DNA of 48,199 nucleotides from Colwellia sp. D2M02 (GCF_018860755.1 NZ_JAHKPW010000010.1:47518-95716), one strand, 5' to 3'; shown: positions 28,355 through 37,166, counted from the first letter of the stretch. The notes: generated by a model from the sequence alone, not told the origin. Numbers and translations are program-made.

Positions 28355-28918
28355 TTACTGTTTTGGTATATCTAATGTACCAACAAAGCGAATAAATTCA
28401 TCTTCTGCTGCTTTTGCAATAGAGCTGTCGGCACTAACGACTATATTAAACAAAACAGCTTTATTTTCATTTAAAATGTTAAGCATGTAAAAGGTTTGCT
28501 TAGTAGCACCTTTAGAGGCTTCAACAACGTACTCTTTGCTCAATAATTCACCTTGATAACGCTGGGCATCTTTTTTATAGCTAACAAATTCAACCTCTTT
28601 AAAACCCTTAGTTGCCAGCTCGGATAAACTATTATCAAAAATACGCTGCCACTCATCTTCAGCGCCAGTATAATTGGCACCAACTAAACGCTGACATGAT
28701 ACAAAAGTCGCTAACTGAGCGCTGTTAACACTTTGTGAGCTTAGATACTGTTTAGTATAAAGACTAACTTGTTCACTTAATTGATAAGTTTTTTTAGCAA
28801 CCTGAGGAATATTTTTAAATTCAGCATTTACACCACACTCTTGTGCCGACAAACTTAACGGTATCAAAGCAACAGAAGCTAAAGCCAGGGGTAATAATAT
28901 TTTTTTAGTAAATTGCAT
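28355..28918 (-). CDS. Small secreted protein of unknown function
   Basis: Not recognised. With the start at ATG 28918 it has 187 residues and a clear Sec signal peptide (MQFTKKILLPLALASVALIP, cleavage likely after LSLSA near 25). The frame is open to 28942, but that start would put Cys-rich residues before the signal. The mature part has two Cys (one right after cleavage, one in FVSCQRL), is mixed alpha/beta and has no membrane segment. It lies between the S-layer-like gene and the GT41 gene in the same orientation, inside the MITE-bracketed segment. A periplasmic helper role for the abundant protein is only a guess. Confidence 0.75.
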   Translation of the reverse strand: MQFTKKILLPLALASVALIPLSLSAQECGVNAEFKNIPQVAKKTYQLSEQVSLYTKQYLSSQSVNSAQLATFVSCQRLVGANYTGAEDEWQRIFDNSLSELATKGFKEVEFVSYKKDAQRYQGELLSKEYVVEASKGATKQTFYMLNILNENKAVLFNIVVSADSSIAKAAEDEFIRFVGTLDIPKQ

Positions 28919-28975
28919 AACACACCTACAGTAATGCTCCACTACAGAGCTAAATAGTTCATAAAAGGGAATAAA

Positions 28976-29063
28976 TTAACCTGAGCTCGGCTTAACAAAT
29001 GTTTCTCTAGCAGCTACTTTTCCTGACTTCTTTGTTAAACCTCTTAAATCGAGTTCAGGTTAA
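28976..29063. repeat. MITE-like inverted-repeat element, 88-bp copy
   Basis: Same 9-bp perfect termini TTAACCTGA/TCAGGTTAA as the copy at 26162, in the same orientation. Here the inverted repeat extends through CTCG and TTAA to about 20 bp, so the RNA or single strand can fold into one hairpin. It lies in the 471-bp gene-free stretch 28943-29414, which also holds the terminator at 29357-29383 and is otherwise AT-rich without a supportable gene. Confidence 0.8.
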
Positions 29064-29356
29064 GTTAAAAATATAAGCCGTCAAAGTCAAGTACATAAGC
29101 ACACAAGTACCTACGATAAAATATTGTTGATAACCTAATAGCGATAACAGCTATTGTATAACAAAGTTTGTACTTTTCTGCCATTTAAGCTCTGTAATTT
29201 ATATGGGTAAGCCAGTATTAATATTCAAGCTTAACCATATAAACTTTTAAGTAAATAACTAGCTTTACTTAGGCATTAGTTAGGCCTTAGTTAATAATGA
29301 ATTCTTCCATAAAAGCTCTCATAAGCCACTTACTTAAAGTCCTAAATTTTTTCTAT

Positions 29357-29383
29357 AAAAAAGCCCGGCATTGCCGGGCTTTT
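29357..29383 (-). terminator. Strong terminator of the S-layer-like gene
   Basis: AAAAGCCCGG and CCGGGCTTTT form a GC-rich 10-bp stem around a 5-nt loop. On the minus strand the stem is followed by a run of T. It lies about 30 bp past the stop codon of the highly expressed secreted protein and is the best terminator in the window. Confidence 0.92.
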
Positions 29384-29414
29384 GAGTAAAGTTAAATTTT
29401 TAATTAATTAAAAA

Positions 29415-30872
29415 TTATAAACCTTTACCGTCAACTTTTGCTTGAGAGTTAGAAACTTCAGAACGACCAGTTGAACTTTGAACTGTAGCGTATGCTGAAA
29501 TGTCTTGAGCGTAAGCGTCAATGTTAAATGTAACACTTAACTTAGCAGAACCTGTAATACCAAAAGCAGTTGCTAATTGTGCAGCAGAGTACTTAACAAC
29601 AGTGTTAGCTGGAACGTCACCTAAGTCGAAAGACGCAGAACGCTCAGCGTCAACGCCGTCTACAACACCGTTAACGATGAATGTAGCCATTACGTTAGCA
29701 GACTCGCTACCGTCGTTAGCAATTTCAACTGAAGAGAAAGTACCAGCACTTGCGTAACCTACTGGTAAGTAAGGAACGTTAATTACTGTAGCGTCTAACA
29801 TCCACTCACCTGCGTGACGAACGATTTTAGTAGACTCTGTACCGTCTGTGAAGTCAGCAGTAGCTGTAATGTAACCAGTTTGTGGAATGATAACGTCTGT
29901 TATAGCAGCGTTAAATGTTACAAAACCAGTTGCAGAAGTACCAGCGTTAGCACTTTGAGTACCAAAGTCAGCGTTAGGAACTACGAAAGTGATTTCGTCT
30001 TCATCGCCATTTACTGCTGGAGCATTAGTTAATGCAGCAGCACCAAAGTTAGCAACAGTTAAGTCAGCATCAACAACACCAGTAAAGTCACCAGCGAATG
30101 AGATGTTAGCATCAACGTTAGCTAAAGCAGCAACTAAAGACTCGTTGTTACCTAGTTTGAATTTAACTGTATCAAGATCTACATCAGCACCGTCGTAGTA
30201 GCGAGAGAAATCTTTTTGATCGATACGCTCAATACGTGCATCCCATTGTTGCTCAACTGTGAAATCGAACTGAGAAATAACTTCAGAGATTGGTGAACAA
30301 CCTTCTTCAATTAATACGTCGTTAGCATCAACAGACTTGTAACAAACTTCAGCAGAAGTATCACCAAGGTCAAAACCGTTAGTGTCAACGTCGTCTAAAG
30401 TAAGACGGAAAGCTGAGCTAGCAGTTAAAGGGTTACCTAGGTTTACGTCAAACGCGATAACGTGTTTGTCATCAGCATTGTCTGTATCTACACTGAACTT
30501 ATCAAATGTAAATGAACCAGTACCGTAGCTGAAGAATGATGAGTTAGTAGAACCACCACCAGTTGCATCGATGTCGATAATACCAACACCAGTACCAACT
30601 ACGTTGTTAATGTCTGAGCTAGCAGCTACAACATTAGTTAAATCAACACCTTTACTGAAAGTTAAAGAGATAGTTGATGCCGCAGGAGTTAATTTATCTA
30701 CTACGAAATCTAAAACAAAAACTTTACCAGCTGTAGAAGCTACAACTGCAGTGTTACCTGCTGCAACACCTTCTGCAGAGATTTTAGTTAAATCACTTGA
30801 TACTGTAACAGCTTGTGCACCAAATGCACTTACAACAGCAGTTGCGACTAGCGCTTTTTTGAATAATTTCAT
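29415..30872 (-). CDS. Abundant secreted acidic protein, probable S-layer protein (Slr4-like)
   Basis: A 485-residue protein with signal peptide MKLFKKALVATAVVSAFGAQA (cleavage after Ala21). The mature part is rich in Ala, Val, Thr, Asp, Gly and Ser, beta-strand-like and acidic, with two Cys (177, 192) that could form one disulfide. It has no membrane helix and no LPXTG-type or autotransporter domain. Three N-X-S/T sequons are present (Asn110, Asn243, Asn256). Codon choice is strongly biased (GGT, AAC, GTT, GCT), as in very highly expressed genes. Style and size resemble Slr4, the S-layer protein known from Pseudoalteromonas; that link is from memory and not proven. The start is ATG 30872, not the in-frame ATG 30896. 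Confidence 0.7.
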   Translation of the reverse strand: MKLFKKALVATAVVSAFGAQAVTVSSDLTKISAEGVAAGNTAVVASTAGKVFVLDFVVDKLTPAASTISLTFSKGVDLTNVVAASSDINNVVGTGVGIIDIDATGGGSTNSSFFSYGTGSFTFDKFSVDTDNADDKHVIAFDVNLGNPLTASSAFRLTLDDVDTNGFDLGDTSAEVCYKSVDANDVLIEEGCSPISEVISQFDFTVEQQWDARIERIDQKDFSRYYDGADVDLDTVKFKLGNNESLVAALANVDANISFAGDFTGVVDADLTVANFGAAALTNAPAVNGDEDEITFVVPNADFGTQSANAGTSATGFVTFNAAITDVIIPQTGYITATADFTDGTESTKIVRHAGEWMLDATVINVPYLPVGYASAGTFSSVEIANDGSESANVMATFIVNGVVDGVDAERSASFDLGDVPANTVVKYSAAQLATAFGITGSAKLSVTFNIDAYAQDISAYATVQSSTGRSEVSNSQAKVDGKGL

Positions 30873-30944
30873 TATTTTCCGTTCTCCAAGTTTCATGAAA
30901 CTGATATATCGTAATGAAGCAATATACCATGAATTTTTTTGTAT

Positions 30945-30965
30945 TTCAGCTGGAGTATAGCTGAA
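30945..30965 (-). promoter_or_regulatory. 5'-terminal hairpin of the S-layer-like mRNA
   Basis: TTCAGCT and AGCTGAA form a perfect 7-bp stem around a 7-nt loop. If transcription starts about 7 nt after the -10 box, the stem begins within a few bases of the mRNA 5' end, as in ompA-type stabilising leaders. The loop contains CUCC, complementary to the GGAG before the start codon. Confidence 0.5.
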
Positions 30966-30973
30966 TCATTGCC

Positions 30974-31002
30974 AATTTAAGGGTAAGCCCATAATAAGTC
31001 AA
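30974..31002 (-). promoter_or_regulatory. Sigma70 promoter of the S-layer-like gene
   Basis: On the minus strand TTGACT (31002-30997) and TAAATT (30979-30974) are separated by exactly 17 bp. The predicted start near 30967 gives a leader of about 95 nt. The rest of 30873-31187 has no gene. No hairpin terminator is seen between gspD and this promoter, so read-through from the secretion operon is possible. Confidence 0.6.
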
Positions 31003-31187
31003 GTCTTAGGTTATTATTTTTATGATATTTATTTAACCAAATTAAAATTTAACCAACAGCATTAAGTGAACTTTTTCATAAATTGTACCTAATGATGAGC
31101 TATTCGCTTCCTTAGTACATTCTAAATTTATAACAAGCTGCACTTTCCAGCCACGAAAAGATATATATTTTTGAGCAGAGGGTCAAG

Positions 31188-33308
31188 TTAAAACTTGATA
31201 TTTTCTAACCCTTTAGCAAAACCATTTTTAACCATTTCCCAGTCACTACGGGTACTAATAATACGTGGGGTCACTAATACTACCAATTCAGTTTTGTCAG
31301 ACTCTTCAGTATCTGTTCTAAATAAATGCCCTAAAAGTGGTAGTGAGCCTAAAACAGGGATTGAAGTAGCCCCAGTATTTTTATTTTCGCTAATTAAACC
31401 ACCTAGCATTACCGTTTGCCCGTCTCCCGCCACTACTTCAGTACTAATAGTACGCTCAAAAACGGCAGTAGAGCCACCAATTGAAGGCCCTGTAGCCGAG
31501 ATATTAGAAATATTTTGCGCAATAGTCATAATAACCGTACCTTGGGCGTTAATTGTGGGTGTTACACTTAAGTCAACACCCGTTTTACGATAAACAATAC
31601 TCGTTGTTTCACGTTCGCCATTAATAGGGTCTGAGGTGGTACTACCAATAGTAGGAATATCGTCACCGACACTAATACTTGCCATAACACCATCTCGTAC
31701 AACTAGGGTTGGTTTAGATAGTACATTAATCAGCCCATCAGTTTGACTTAAGTTCACATTGAAGTTACCTGGTAAGCCTACAATGGAGTAATTGAAGCCA
31801 CCTTCAGAGCTAAAACTGAAGGTACTATCTTTACTTGTTGACGAACCATTAGTTAATGCAAATTGAACGCCTTTAGCAAAACTACCGGTTAATTTAACCT
31901 CGGCAATGACGACTTCTAACATGACTTGCTTAGGCATAATATCAAGCTGTTTAATAATAGGCTGCAACTCTTGAAAGTGTTTGCCCGTAGAATAAAAGAT
32001 TAAAGCATTAGCTCTTTCATCGACAACCATGCGTAGATTGTCACCCTCTACTGTTTTAGTCAGTTGCGCTTTTTTGTTTTGCGCTGCTGCTCCACCAGCA
32101 ACAATGCCACCTACAGGTGATGTGGTGGTGTTACCTGCTTGACCATTTATGCCGCTACTAGAGGTACTGTAGTCAAAGCTATTTTTAGAGCTTACGAGTA
32201 AAGGCGCTAATGATTTACCTAAGTCAGAGGCTCTCGCATACTTAGGGTGATAAAGGTAATAACTTTGTTCACTACCCGAAGCTGGCTTATCGATAAGTTG
32301 GCTCCAATATTCTATTCGATCAAGAATATTATCATCAGTAGCAAACACGACTACTTTACCTAAGTGTTCTAGAGGTATGAAATTAACACTAGATGCACCG
32401 CTACTACTACCTATATTGACATCAATACCATCTTGCAGTAACAACTCTGATATTTTTTCAATAAAGGTATAGCTATCTATATAGGCAAAACTTAATAGCG
32501 CTGTTGATTTTTTATGTAGCAGCGGACTGTCTAATATTTCAAGTAAAGAGATCGTACGTAGCACTTGTTCTCTGTTGCCCTGTACAAAAACCAAGCCTTG
32601 TTCATGATCAATATCAATAATAGCATCAACTAAATTTGATAACGTGCGCTTAAGCCCTTTCGCAATTTGATACTTAAGTGGGATAAGTTGGTTAATATCA
32701 CCCGATACCATAGGAACGTCTTGCTCTAAACGACCAAAACCGAATGCTCGGTCTGACTTTGCCCCCTTTCTTGTCATGGGGTAAAGATAAAAAACATCAT
32801 CATTAAGCATAATGCGGGTATCATTTTGAATCAGTACACGTTGTACTAATTGAAATAAACCTTGTGCTGTTACGGGTTCTTTTAGCTCTAGGGTAACCGG
32901 CGTAGTAATGTTTTTAATTGACGGCTCAATTAAATAAGAAACTTGAAGTAACTCACCTAACACATAATGAAGAAAGTCATTAAATGGTAACTCATTAGTA
33001 GAGAACTTAAAGGTTTCATCACTCGTAAAATGCTTCGACAAGTCTACTTCTAATGTTGCGCCGTCATACTTTGCGTCTTTATTTAGTCGGGTAAACTCTG
33101 ATTTAGCTACATCATTGTCAACTGCCTTAACATTTTCAGGATTAGTTATTAGCTCATCTTGTTTTAAATAAGAGTCACCTGCACTCAACGGCGCTTGCTC
33201 TAATGGCACTTCAGGTTCAATAATTGATGCACACCCTGTTAAAGCTAACGCGAGTGTTATCGATAGTGCTAATTTACTTTTGTTTAACGTTATATTAAGG
33301 AGTGTCAT
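31188..33308 (-). CDS. gspD: Type II secretion outer-membrane secretin GspD (lipoprotein)
   Basis: Forms the outer-membrane channel of the secretion system. With the ATG at 33308 (GGAA upstream) it has 706 residues and a lipoprotein signal ending LALTGC (Cys26) followed by Ala, so it should be sorted to the outer membrane. An N0-like domain follows (FKFSTNELPFNDFLHYVLGE), then N-domains with PLKY and VFVQGNREQVLRTISLLEIL. The secretin core is QVMLEVVIAEVKL through SIPVLGSLPLLGHLFR and ELVVLVTPRII. A Ser/Gly-rich linker lies mid-protein. Self-lipidated secretins do not need a separate pilotin, and none is seen here. Last gene of the operon; overlaps the gspC-like gene by 14 bp. Confidence 0.92.
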   Translation of the reverse strand: MTLLNITLNKSKLALSITLALALTGCASIIEPEVPLEQAPLSAGDSYLKQDELITNPENVKAVDNDVAKSEFTRLNKDAKYDGATLEVDLSKHFTSDETFKFSTNELPFNDFLHYVLGELLQVSYLIEPSIKNITTPVTLELKEPVTAQGLFQLVQRVLIQNDTRIMLNDDVFYLYPMTRKGAKSDRAFGFGRLEQDVPMVSGDINQLIPLKYQIAKGLKRTLSNLVDAIIDIDHEQGLVFVQGNREQVLRTISLLEILDSPLLHKKSTALLSFAYIDSYTFIEKISELLLQDGIDVNIGSSSGASSVNFIPLEHLGKVVVFATDDNILDRIEYWSQLIDKPASGSEQSYYLYHPKYARASDLGKSLAPLLVSSKNSFDYSTSSSGINGQAGNTTTSPVGGIVAGGAAAQNKKAQLTKTVEGDNLRMVVDERANALIFYSTGKHFQELQPIIKQLDIMPKQVMLEVVIAEVKLTGSFAKGVQFALTNGSSTSKDSTFSFSSEGGFNYSIVGLPGNFNVNLSQTDGLINVLSKPTLVVRDGVMASISVGDDIPTIGSTTSDPINGERETTSIVYRKTGVDLSVTPTINAQGTVIMTIAQNISNISATGPSIGGSTAVFERTISTEVVAGDGQTVMLGGLISENKNTGATSIPVLGSLPLLGHLFRTDTEESDKTELVVLVTPRIISTRSDWEMVKNGFAKGLENIKF

Positions 33309-33825
33309 TGCTGTTCCGCTCGAAAAGTTTGAATTCAAAAGTACCTTTGGCACCTTTTAAAGTTATTTTGTCTGAAGATAGTTGACTAAGCACTATACCC
33401 GCAGTAATTTCCTGCCCCAATAGCACTTTCATGGTGTTGGAGTGATTGTGATTTAATTTTGACTTTCTACTAACCTTGCTCTTATTTCTTAATGAAATCA
33501 AAATAAAAGGGTTGTCTGTTGCCATAAATATTCCTAATAAATTATAACTATTGTCACCAATCGTTAAGATATTTTCATTAGGGTCTGCTACATCTACGTT
33601 TTTGAGAGCGAGCTTTTCCGCTTCTGCAAGATCCGCACTCGCCTGTATTGCTAGCCAATCTTCTTCTACTGCTAACAACTCATTATCTAGTTCTGACGGG
33701 GTGTGAAGCACTTGTGTTGCCATATCACTATCTGTTGTACTGTCATCTGACTTGTATTCCCAAAAGTCAGAACTCAGCCATAGTAACGTGATCATTGAGA
33801 TAACTAAGGTTAGTTTATTCATCAC
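33295..33825 (-). CDS. Short GspC-like inner-membrane protein
   Basis: A 176-residue protein with one N-terminal membrane segment (residues ~4-20), an acidic periplasmic linker, and an HR-like region from about residue 90. Key parts are NSYNLLGIFMATDNPFILIS, VLLGQEITAGIVLSQL and DKITLKGAKGTFEFKLFE. This is the pattern of the GspC homology region that contacts the secretin N0 domain. No PDZ or coiled-coil domain follows, so it is shorter than canonical GspC. Position between gspM and gspD supports the role, although GspC usually heads the operon. Overlaps gspM by 4 bp. Confidence 0.7.
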   Translation of the reverse strand: MMNKLTLVISMITLLWLSSDFWEYKSDDSTTDSDMATQVLHTPSELDNELLAVEEDWLAIQASADLAEAEKLALKNVDVADPNENILTIGDNSYNLLGIFMATDNPFILISLRNKSKVSRKSKLNHNHSNTMKVLLGQEITAGIVLSQLSSDKITLKGAKGTFEFKLFERNSNDTP

Positions 33826-34406
33826 TCCTCCTCAGTTGATGTATTGAGTTCACTGGCTTTTACATAGTGTAAAGCAAATAGTTCAAAGGCAGCACTAACT
33901 CTATTACCTACCTGACCATCTATTCGTCTGGCACTAATTGAAAAGTCTTTCACACGAATAAGTGGTATAGTGCTATCCAATGCTCGCGTGACTTTAATCA
34001 TACAAGCTGGGTTGCCTTTAAACCTTGCTGATAACTCCCAACTATTTAAGTCTTGGTTAATCACTGAAGAGCCTTTCCAGCTAATACGCTGCACTGTGCA
34101 GTCTGCACCTGTAATGACTTTTTCTAGCTGCTGCTGAACAACCAACTTAAATTGAGACTCTGTACTTTCTATAAACAAATAAGGTTCAATAGCTTGCTCT
34201 TTTGCCTTACTATCAGCCAACATTTGCGAATATAGATCGGATTTGGATAATAATTGTTCTGTTTTCATCATTTTACGTTCAAGTAAATCAAGCTCACCCC
34301 GTTGCTCTTTTTGTAGCTCCCATAAAGGTATGGTGACATAAGAGAGTATTAATAGGGCAGCTAATAGAATGAGATAGTGTTTATACTTTATAAGTTCAGC
34401 TTTCAT
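33822..34406 (-). CDS. gspM: Type II secretion protein GspM-like
   Basis: Bitopic inner-membrane platform protein of 194 residues. A short cytoplasmic start (MKAELIKYKHY) is followed by a membrane helix (LILLAALLILSYVTIPLW) and a coiled-coil rich in Glu/Lys (QKEQRGELDLLERKMMKTEQ). A ferredoxin-like periplasmic domain comes after. I use the ATG at 34406, preceded by AAGAG and overlapping gspL by 11 bp; the longer frame upstream (to 34511) is only overlap with gspL. Sequence similarity in this family is weak, so the call rests on architecture and gene order. Confidence 0.78.
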   Translation of the reverse strand: MKAELIKYKHYLILLAALLILSYVTIPLWELQKEQRGELDLLERKMMKTEQLLSKSDLYSQMLADSKAKEQAIEPYLFIESTESQFKLVVQQQLEKVITGADCTVQRISWKGSSVINQDLNSWELSARFKGNPACMIKVTRALDSTIPLIRVKDFSISARRIDGQVGNRVSAAFELFALHYVKASELNTSTEEE

Positions 34407-35574
34407 TTTTTTCTCTTGAACTAACAACGTGTTTAGTTGTATCAAACTGCAATAGAATGGTGAATGAGTCCATTCCTCTTGATTTACGAATGTCGCCACT
34501 AAAAGTAGCACCGCTAACCGATGGCATTTTATTGAGTTCGCCTAAAATAAAAGAGGCTTTCTCAGCTCGGCCAGTTAACTCAACGCCTTTTTCTGTACGC
34601 TTAAAGCGCGAGACTTCCATTCCATCATTTATAACTTTATAGACTAAAGCCCATATTTGGTGTGTATTCTCAACCTCTTTAAAGGTACTATTAACCGAAC
34701 TCAACGTACTTTCAATAGTATCTATTTTTCGCTTACTCTCCATTAATGCCATCGCCTCTGCCCTATTATCACTAATATCGTTAAGCAACATAGATTTACT
34801 CATATAGAAATAGCCACTCACACTAACAGAAAAAATAGTAGCAACGAGTAATGGTGCTAGATACAGCTGGTGCAACTTATTTTTATTAATAGCGTTAGTG
34901 AAGTTAATAGATGCTATCGCTAATAACTTATCAAGTGTTGTGGTTTCAATTAACTCAAAAAGTAAAGCGGTATATTGCTCGGCATTAATGCTATATACAT
35001 CGGCATTTTCAGGTAGACCAACGCCTTGCAAAAAGTTACTAATATTACTCAATAAGCCTTTTTTATAAGCACTAAATGTTTTTCCGCCAGAGTGCGCCCA
35101 AAATAATGTCCCTGCAGGAGTTTCAACTTCTGCGACACTTTTTTTATTTAAGTTGAAGAAGTTAGCTAGCAACTCTGTTTCAGGAAGTAAAACAGCTTTT
35201 GCCGAGATAAAGTTTTGTATCAGCTCATGAAAAACAATGGTGTGAACATCAAACCCATCTTGTTCTTTATTGGTTATGATGCGCTGAATTGGCTTTGCTC
35301 CTTCAACTTTGCTGTGCTGTAACTTTAATATTTGCTTTAACTCTTTTAAGCTAATCGCTGAATATGTTTTCCAACTTTCGCTGTAATGTTTTTTTGCAAC
35401 GATAATAATAGGTTTAGGAGTGTCAAGCTTATACAAGCCTCTTAATTGTGAAGAAGTTTCAACATCTTGGCCTTCATTAGCAAATAACCCGTAGAGTTCA
35501 TTATCTAAGTAAGCGATATTATTCTGTAATAACAGGGATAGCTTTTTATTTTGAGTTATTAACTTCAAGTTCAC
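34396..35574 (-). CDS. gspL: Type II secretion protein GspL-like
   Basis: Inner-membrane platform protein of 392 residues that binds GspE. The first ~230 residues are cytoplasmic and probably actin-like (LAYLDN..., VFHELIQNFISAKAVLLPET, TLFWAHSGGKTFSAYKKG). A membrane segment follows near 240-258 (LYLAPLLVATIFSVSVSGYF). The periplasmic part has a coiled coil and a C-terminal ferredoxin-like fold (GVELTGRAEKASFILGELNK). Overlaps gspK by 4 bp and gspM by 11 bp. It diverges strongly from Pul/Xcp GspL, so the name comes mainly from layout and order. Confidence 0.8.
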   Translation of the reverse strand: MNLKLITQNKKLSLLLQNNIAYLDNELYGLFANEGQDVETSSQLRGLYKLDTPKPIIIVAKKHYSESWKTYSAISLKELKQILKLQHSKVEGAKPIQRIITNKEQDGFDVHTIVFHELIQNFISAKAVLLPETELLANFFNLNKKSVAEVETPAGTLFWAHSGGKTFSAYKKGLLSNISNFLQGVGLPENADVYSINAEQYTALLFELIETTTLDKLLAIASINFTNAINKNKLHQLYLAPLLVATIFSVSVSGYFYMSKSMLLNDISDNRAEAMALMESKRKIDTIESTLSSVNSTFKEVENTHQIWALVYKVINDGMEVSRFKRTEKGVELTGRAEKASFILGELNKMPSVSGATFSGDIRKSRGMDSFTILLQFDTTKHVVSSREKNES

Positions 35575-36464
35575 TTTTTATTCCAACTTACATCTGTGAT
35601 TATGACAGGACGTTTAGGATCGTATGGTTTTACTTCAACGACAAACTGCTTTTTTAAATGAATATTGCCCGATTCAGCCAGTAATTCTACCTTAATTTTG
35701 CGACCAGTAGCAAAATTAAAGTATTCGTCATTATCTATCCCTGTCATTTGAGTAAATCTTAATGGGGATAGTTCTTTGCTGTTTCGCATAGCAATAATAT
35801 CATCAGTTCGCGATTGGTCCTGTAGCAAAGCTTTTAATATTAGTGGTGGTGCATTGAGCGGATTGAAGCTAGTCGTGAGTTGTTCGGTAAAGTAGAGCGC
35901 CCAGGTCTCTAGCGGTAATATATCACCCATTTTTATAGATAATACTTCATTGAAGGTTTGTAATTGCCCATCTCTTGGACCGACTAGGTTCATACGACGA
36001 TAATAATTTTTTTCTGCACCATTGATATACTTCAAGTCATCTTTATCAATCCAGTCTTTTAGTGAGTCTAAAAAGGTTCTTGCTGGGTGATCTTCTACAC
36101 CTAATTCAGCTAATAGACTTGCAGCTAATGAGTGGCTCATAACATTAAAGCTTAATAATCCATTCAAATCTTGCATTTTAACCATAACATAGTCATTTAA
36201 TTGAAAAGGCTCCCCATAGAAATTCCAACGTTTAACTAATGCATTTTCACTATCTTTATCTGCATAACGAATATTGGTTAGTAACTCTTGAATTAAAATA
36301 GCCTCGGCGGTTTCTATTTTTAGCCCCAAATCAACATTCGTTTGAATTTTCAATGCGGTATTAACCTGCCCCCGAATAGATTGAGTAATAAAAAGCCCTA
36401 GAATTGTTAGTACCATGGTAATAATAAGTACTTGGATTAGTGCAATACCTTTATTTCTTAGCAT
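35571..36464 (-). CDS. gspK: Minor pseudopilin GspK
   Basis: Large tip pseudopilin, 297 residues. The prepilin leader is MLRNKG with cleavage before IALIQVLIITMVLTILGLF; position +5 is Gln rather than Glu, as expected for GspK, which sits at the pseudopilus tip. The body has the SAM-like GspK insertion (LLAELGVEDHPARTFLDSLK, DWIDKDDLKYINGAEKNYYR), where D and E residues bind calcium in known members. The ATG overlaps the gspJ stop (TAATG). A prepilin peptidase is not in the window. Confidence 0.9.
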   Translation of the reverse strand: MLRNKGIALIQVLIITMVLTILGLFITQSIRGQVNTALKIQTNVDLGLKIETAEAILIQELLTNIRYADKDSENALVKRWNFYGEPFQLNDYVMVKMQDLNGLLSFNVMSHSLAASLLAELGVEDHPARTFLDSLKDWIDKDDLKYINGAEKNYYRRMNLVGPRDGQLQTFNEVLSIKMGDILPLETWALYFTEQLTTSFNPLNAPPLILKALLQDQSRTDDIIAMRNSKELSPLRFTQMTGIDNDEYFNFATGRKIKVELLAESGNIHLKKQFVVEVKPYDPKRPVIITDVSWNKK

Positions 36465-37162
36465 TAAACTTGTATCCCTATATAACGATACAGAGCATGC
36501 TGCGTTTGTTGAGGTAACTGAAATGGAATAGACAGTTCTTGGCCTCCTTTGACACTATAAGTGAGGCTGATACTTAAAGGTAGCAATTGCCTTTCTTCCA
36601 TTTGATGTTGATTATACCACTGTGGTTCTATTGGCGCTTCATCGTGCAATAGATTATCCCTTTGTAATTCATAGTGTTGTAACTGTTCAAGGTTATCCCA
36701 ACCAAAAAACTCAAAGCGAGCTGCAGTTAAATAATTAAGTAAAACTATACTATGTTGCCATTCCCTTTGTTCGTGCTGATTAAATAGTGGAGCTTTAAGC
36801 AAAGTACTCTCTCTATACACTAAAGAGCTACCAACGAGCTGAAGCTCTACTACTGCCGCTTCATCAGCAAAAATAGGAGACTTCGAAACAAAGCGGATAT
36901 GATGAGGTGTCGCGATAAAGTAGAGACTTGAATTATCATTTATATTGTCAACTATATACGGATGGGTTGCTTCAATAACTCGCGTTAACGACGTTAAATT
37001 AACTCCTTTATCTGTTGCCTGCCAAAAAGCATAACTTTGTTTTTTCCATGAGTTAGAGTACAAACTATATGCAAAATATCCTGCGTACATGACAAGCATA
37101 AGTAAACTACTTGCTATCATTAGCTCTATAAGTGTAAAGCCTGACTGATGTTTTTTTTTCAT
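36464..37162 (-). CDS. gspJ: Minor pseudopilin GspJ
   Basis: A 232-residue pseudopilin with leader MKKKHQSG cleaved before FTLIELMIASSLLMLVMYAGYF (Phe+1, Glu+5), followed by a beta-rich domain. The frame runs further upstream to 37336 through gspI. I choose the ATG at 37162 because it gives the canonical short leader and lies just after the gspI stop. Forms the pseudopilus tip complex with GspI and GspK. Confidence 0.87.
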   Translation of the reverse strand: MKKKHQSGFTLIELMIASSLLMLVMYAGYFAYSLYSNSWKKQSYAFWQATDKGVNLTSLTRVIEATHPYIVDNINDNSSLYFIATPHHIRFVSKSPIFADEAAVVELQLVGSSLVYRESTLLKAPLFNQHEQREWQHSIVLLNYLTAARFEFFGWDNLEQLQHYELQRDNLLHDEAPIEPQWYNQHQMEERQLLPLSISLTYSVKGGQELSIPFQLPQQTQHALYRYIGIQV

Positions 37163-37166
37163 ACTT

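Noticed and set aside
29521-30960. Several open frames antisense to the S-layer-like gene (plus strand, 69-129 codons).
   Set aside because: They arise from the strong codon bias of the real gene; their proteins are Ser/Thr/Pro-rich with no domain and no ribosome site.
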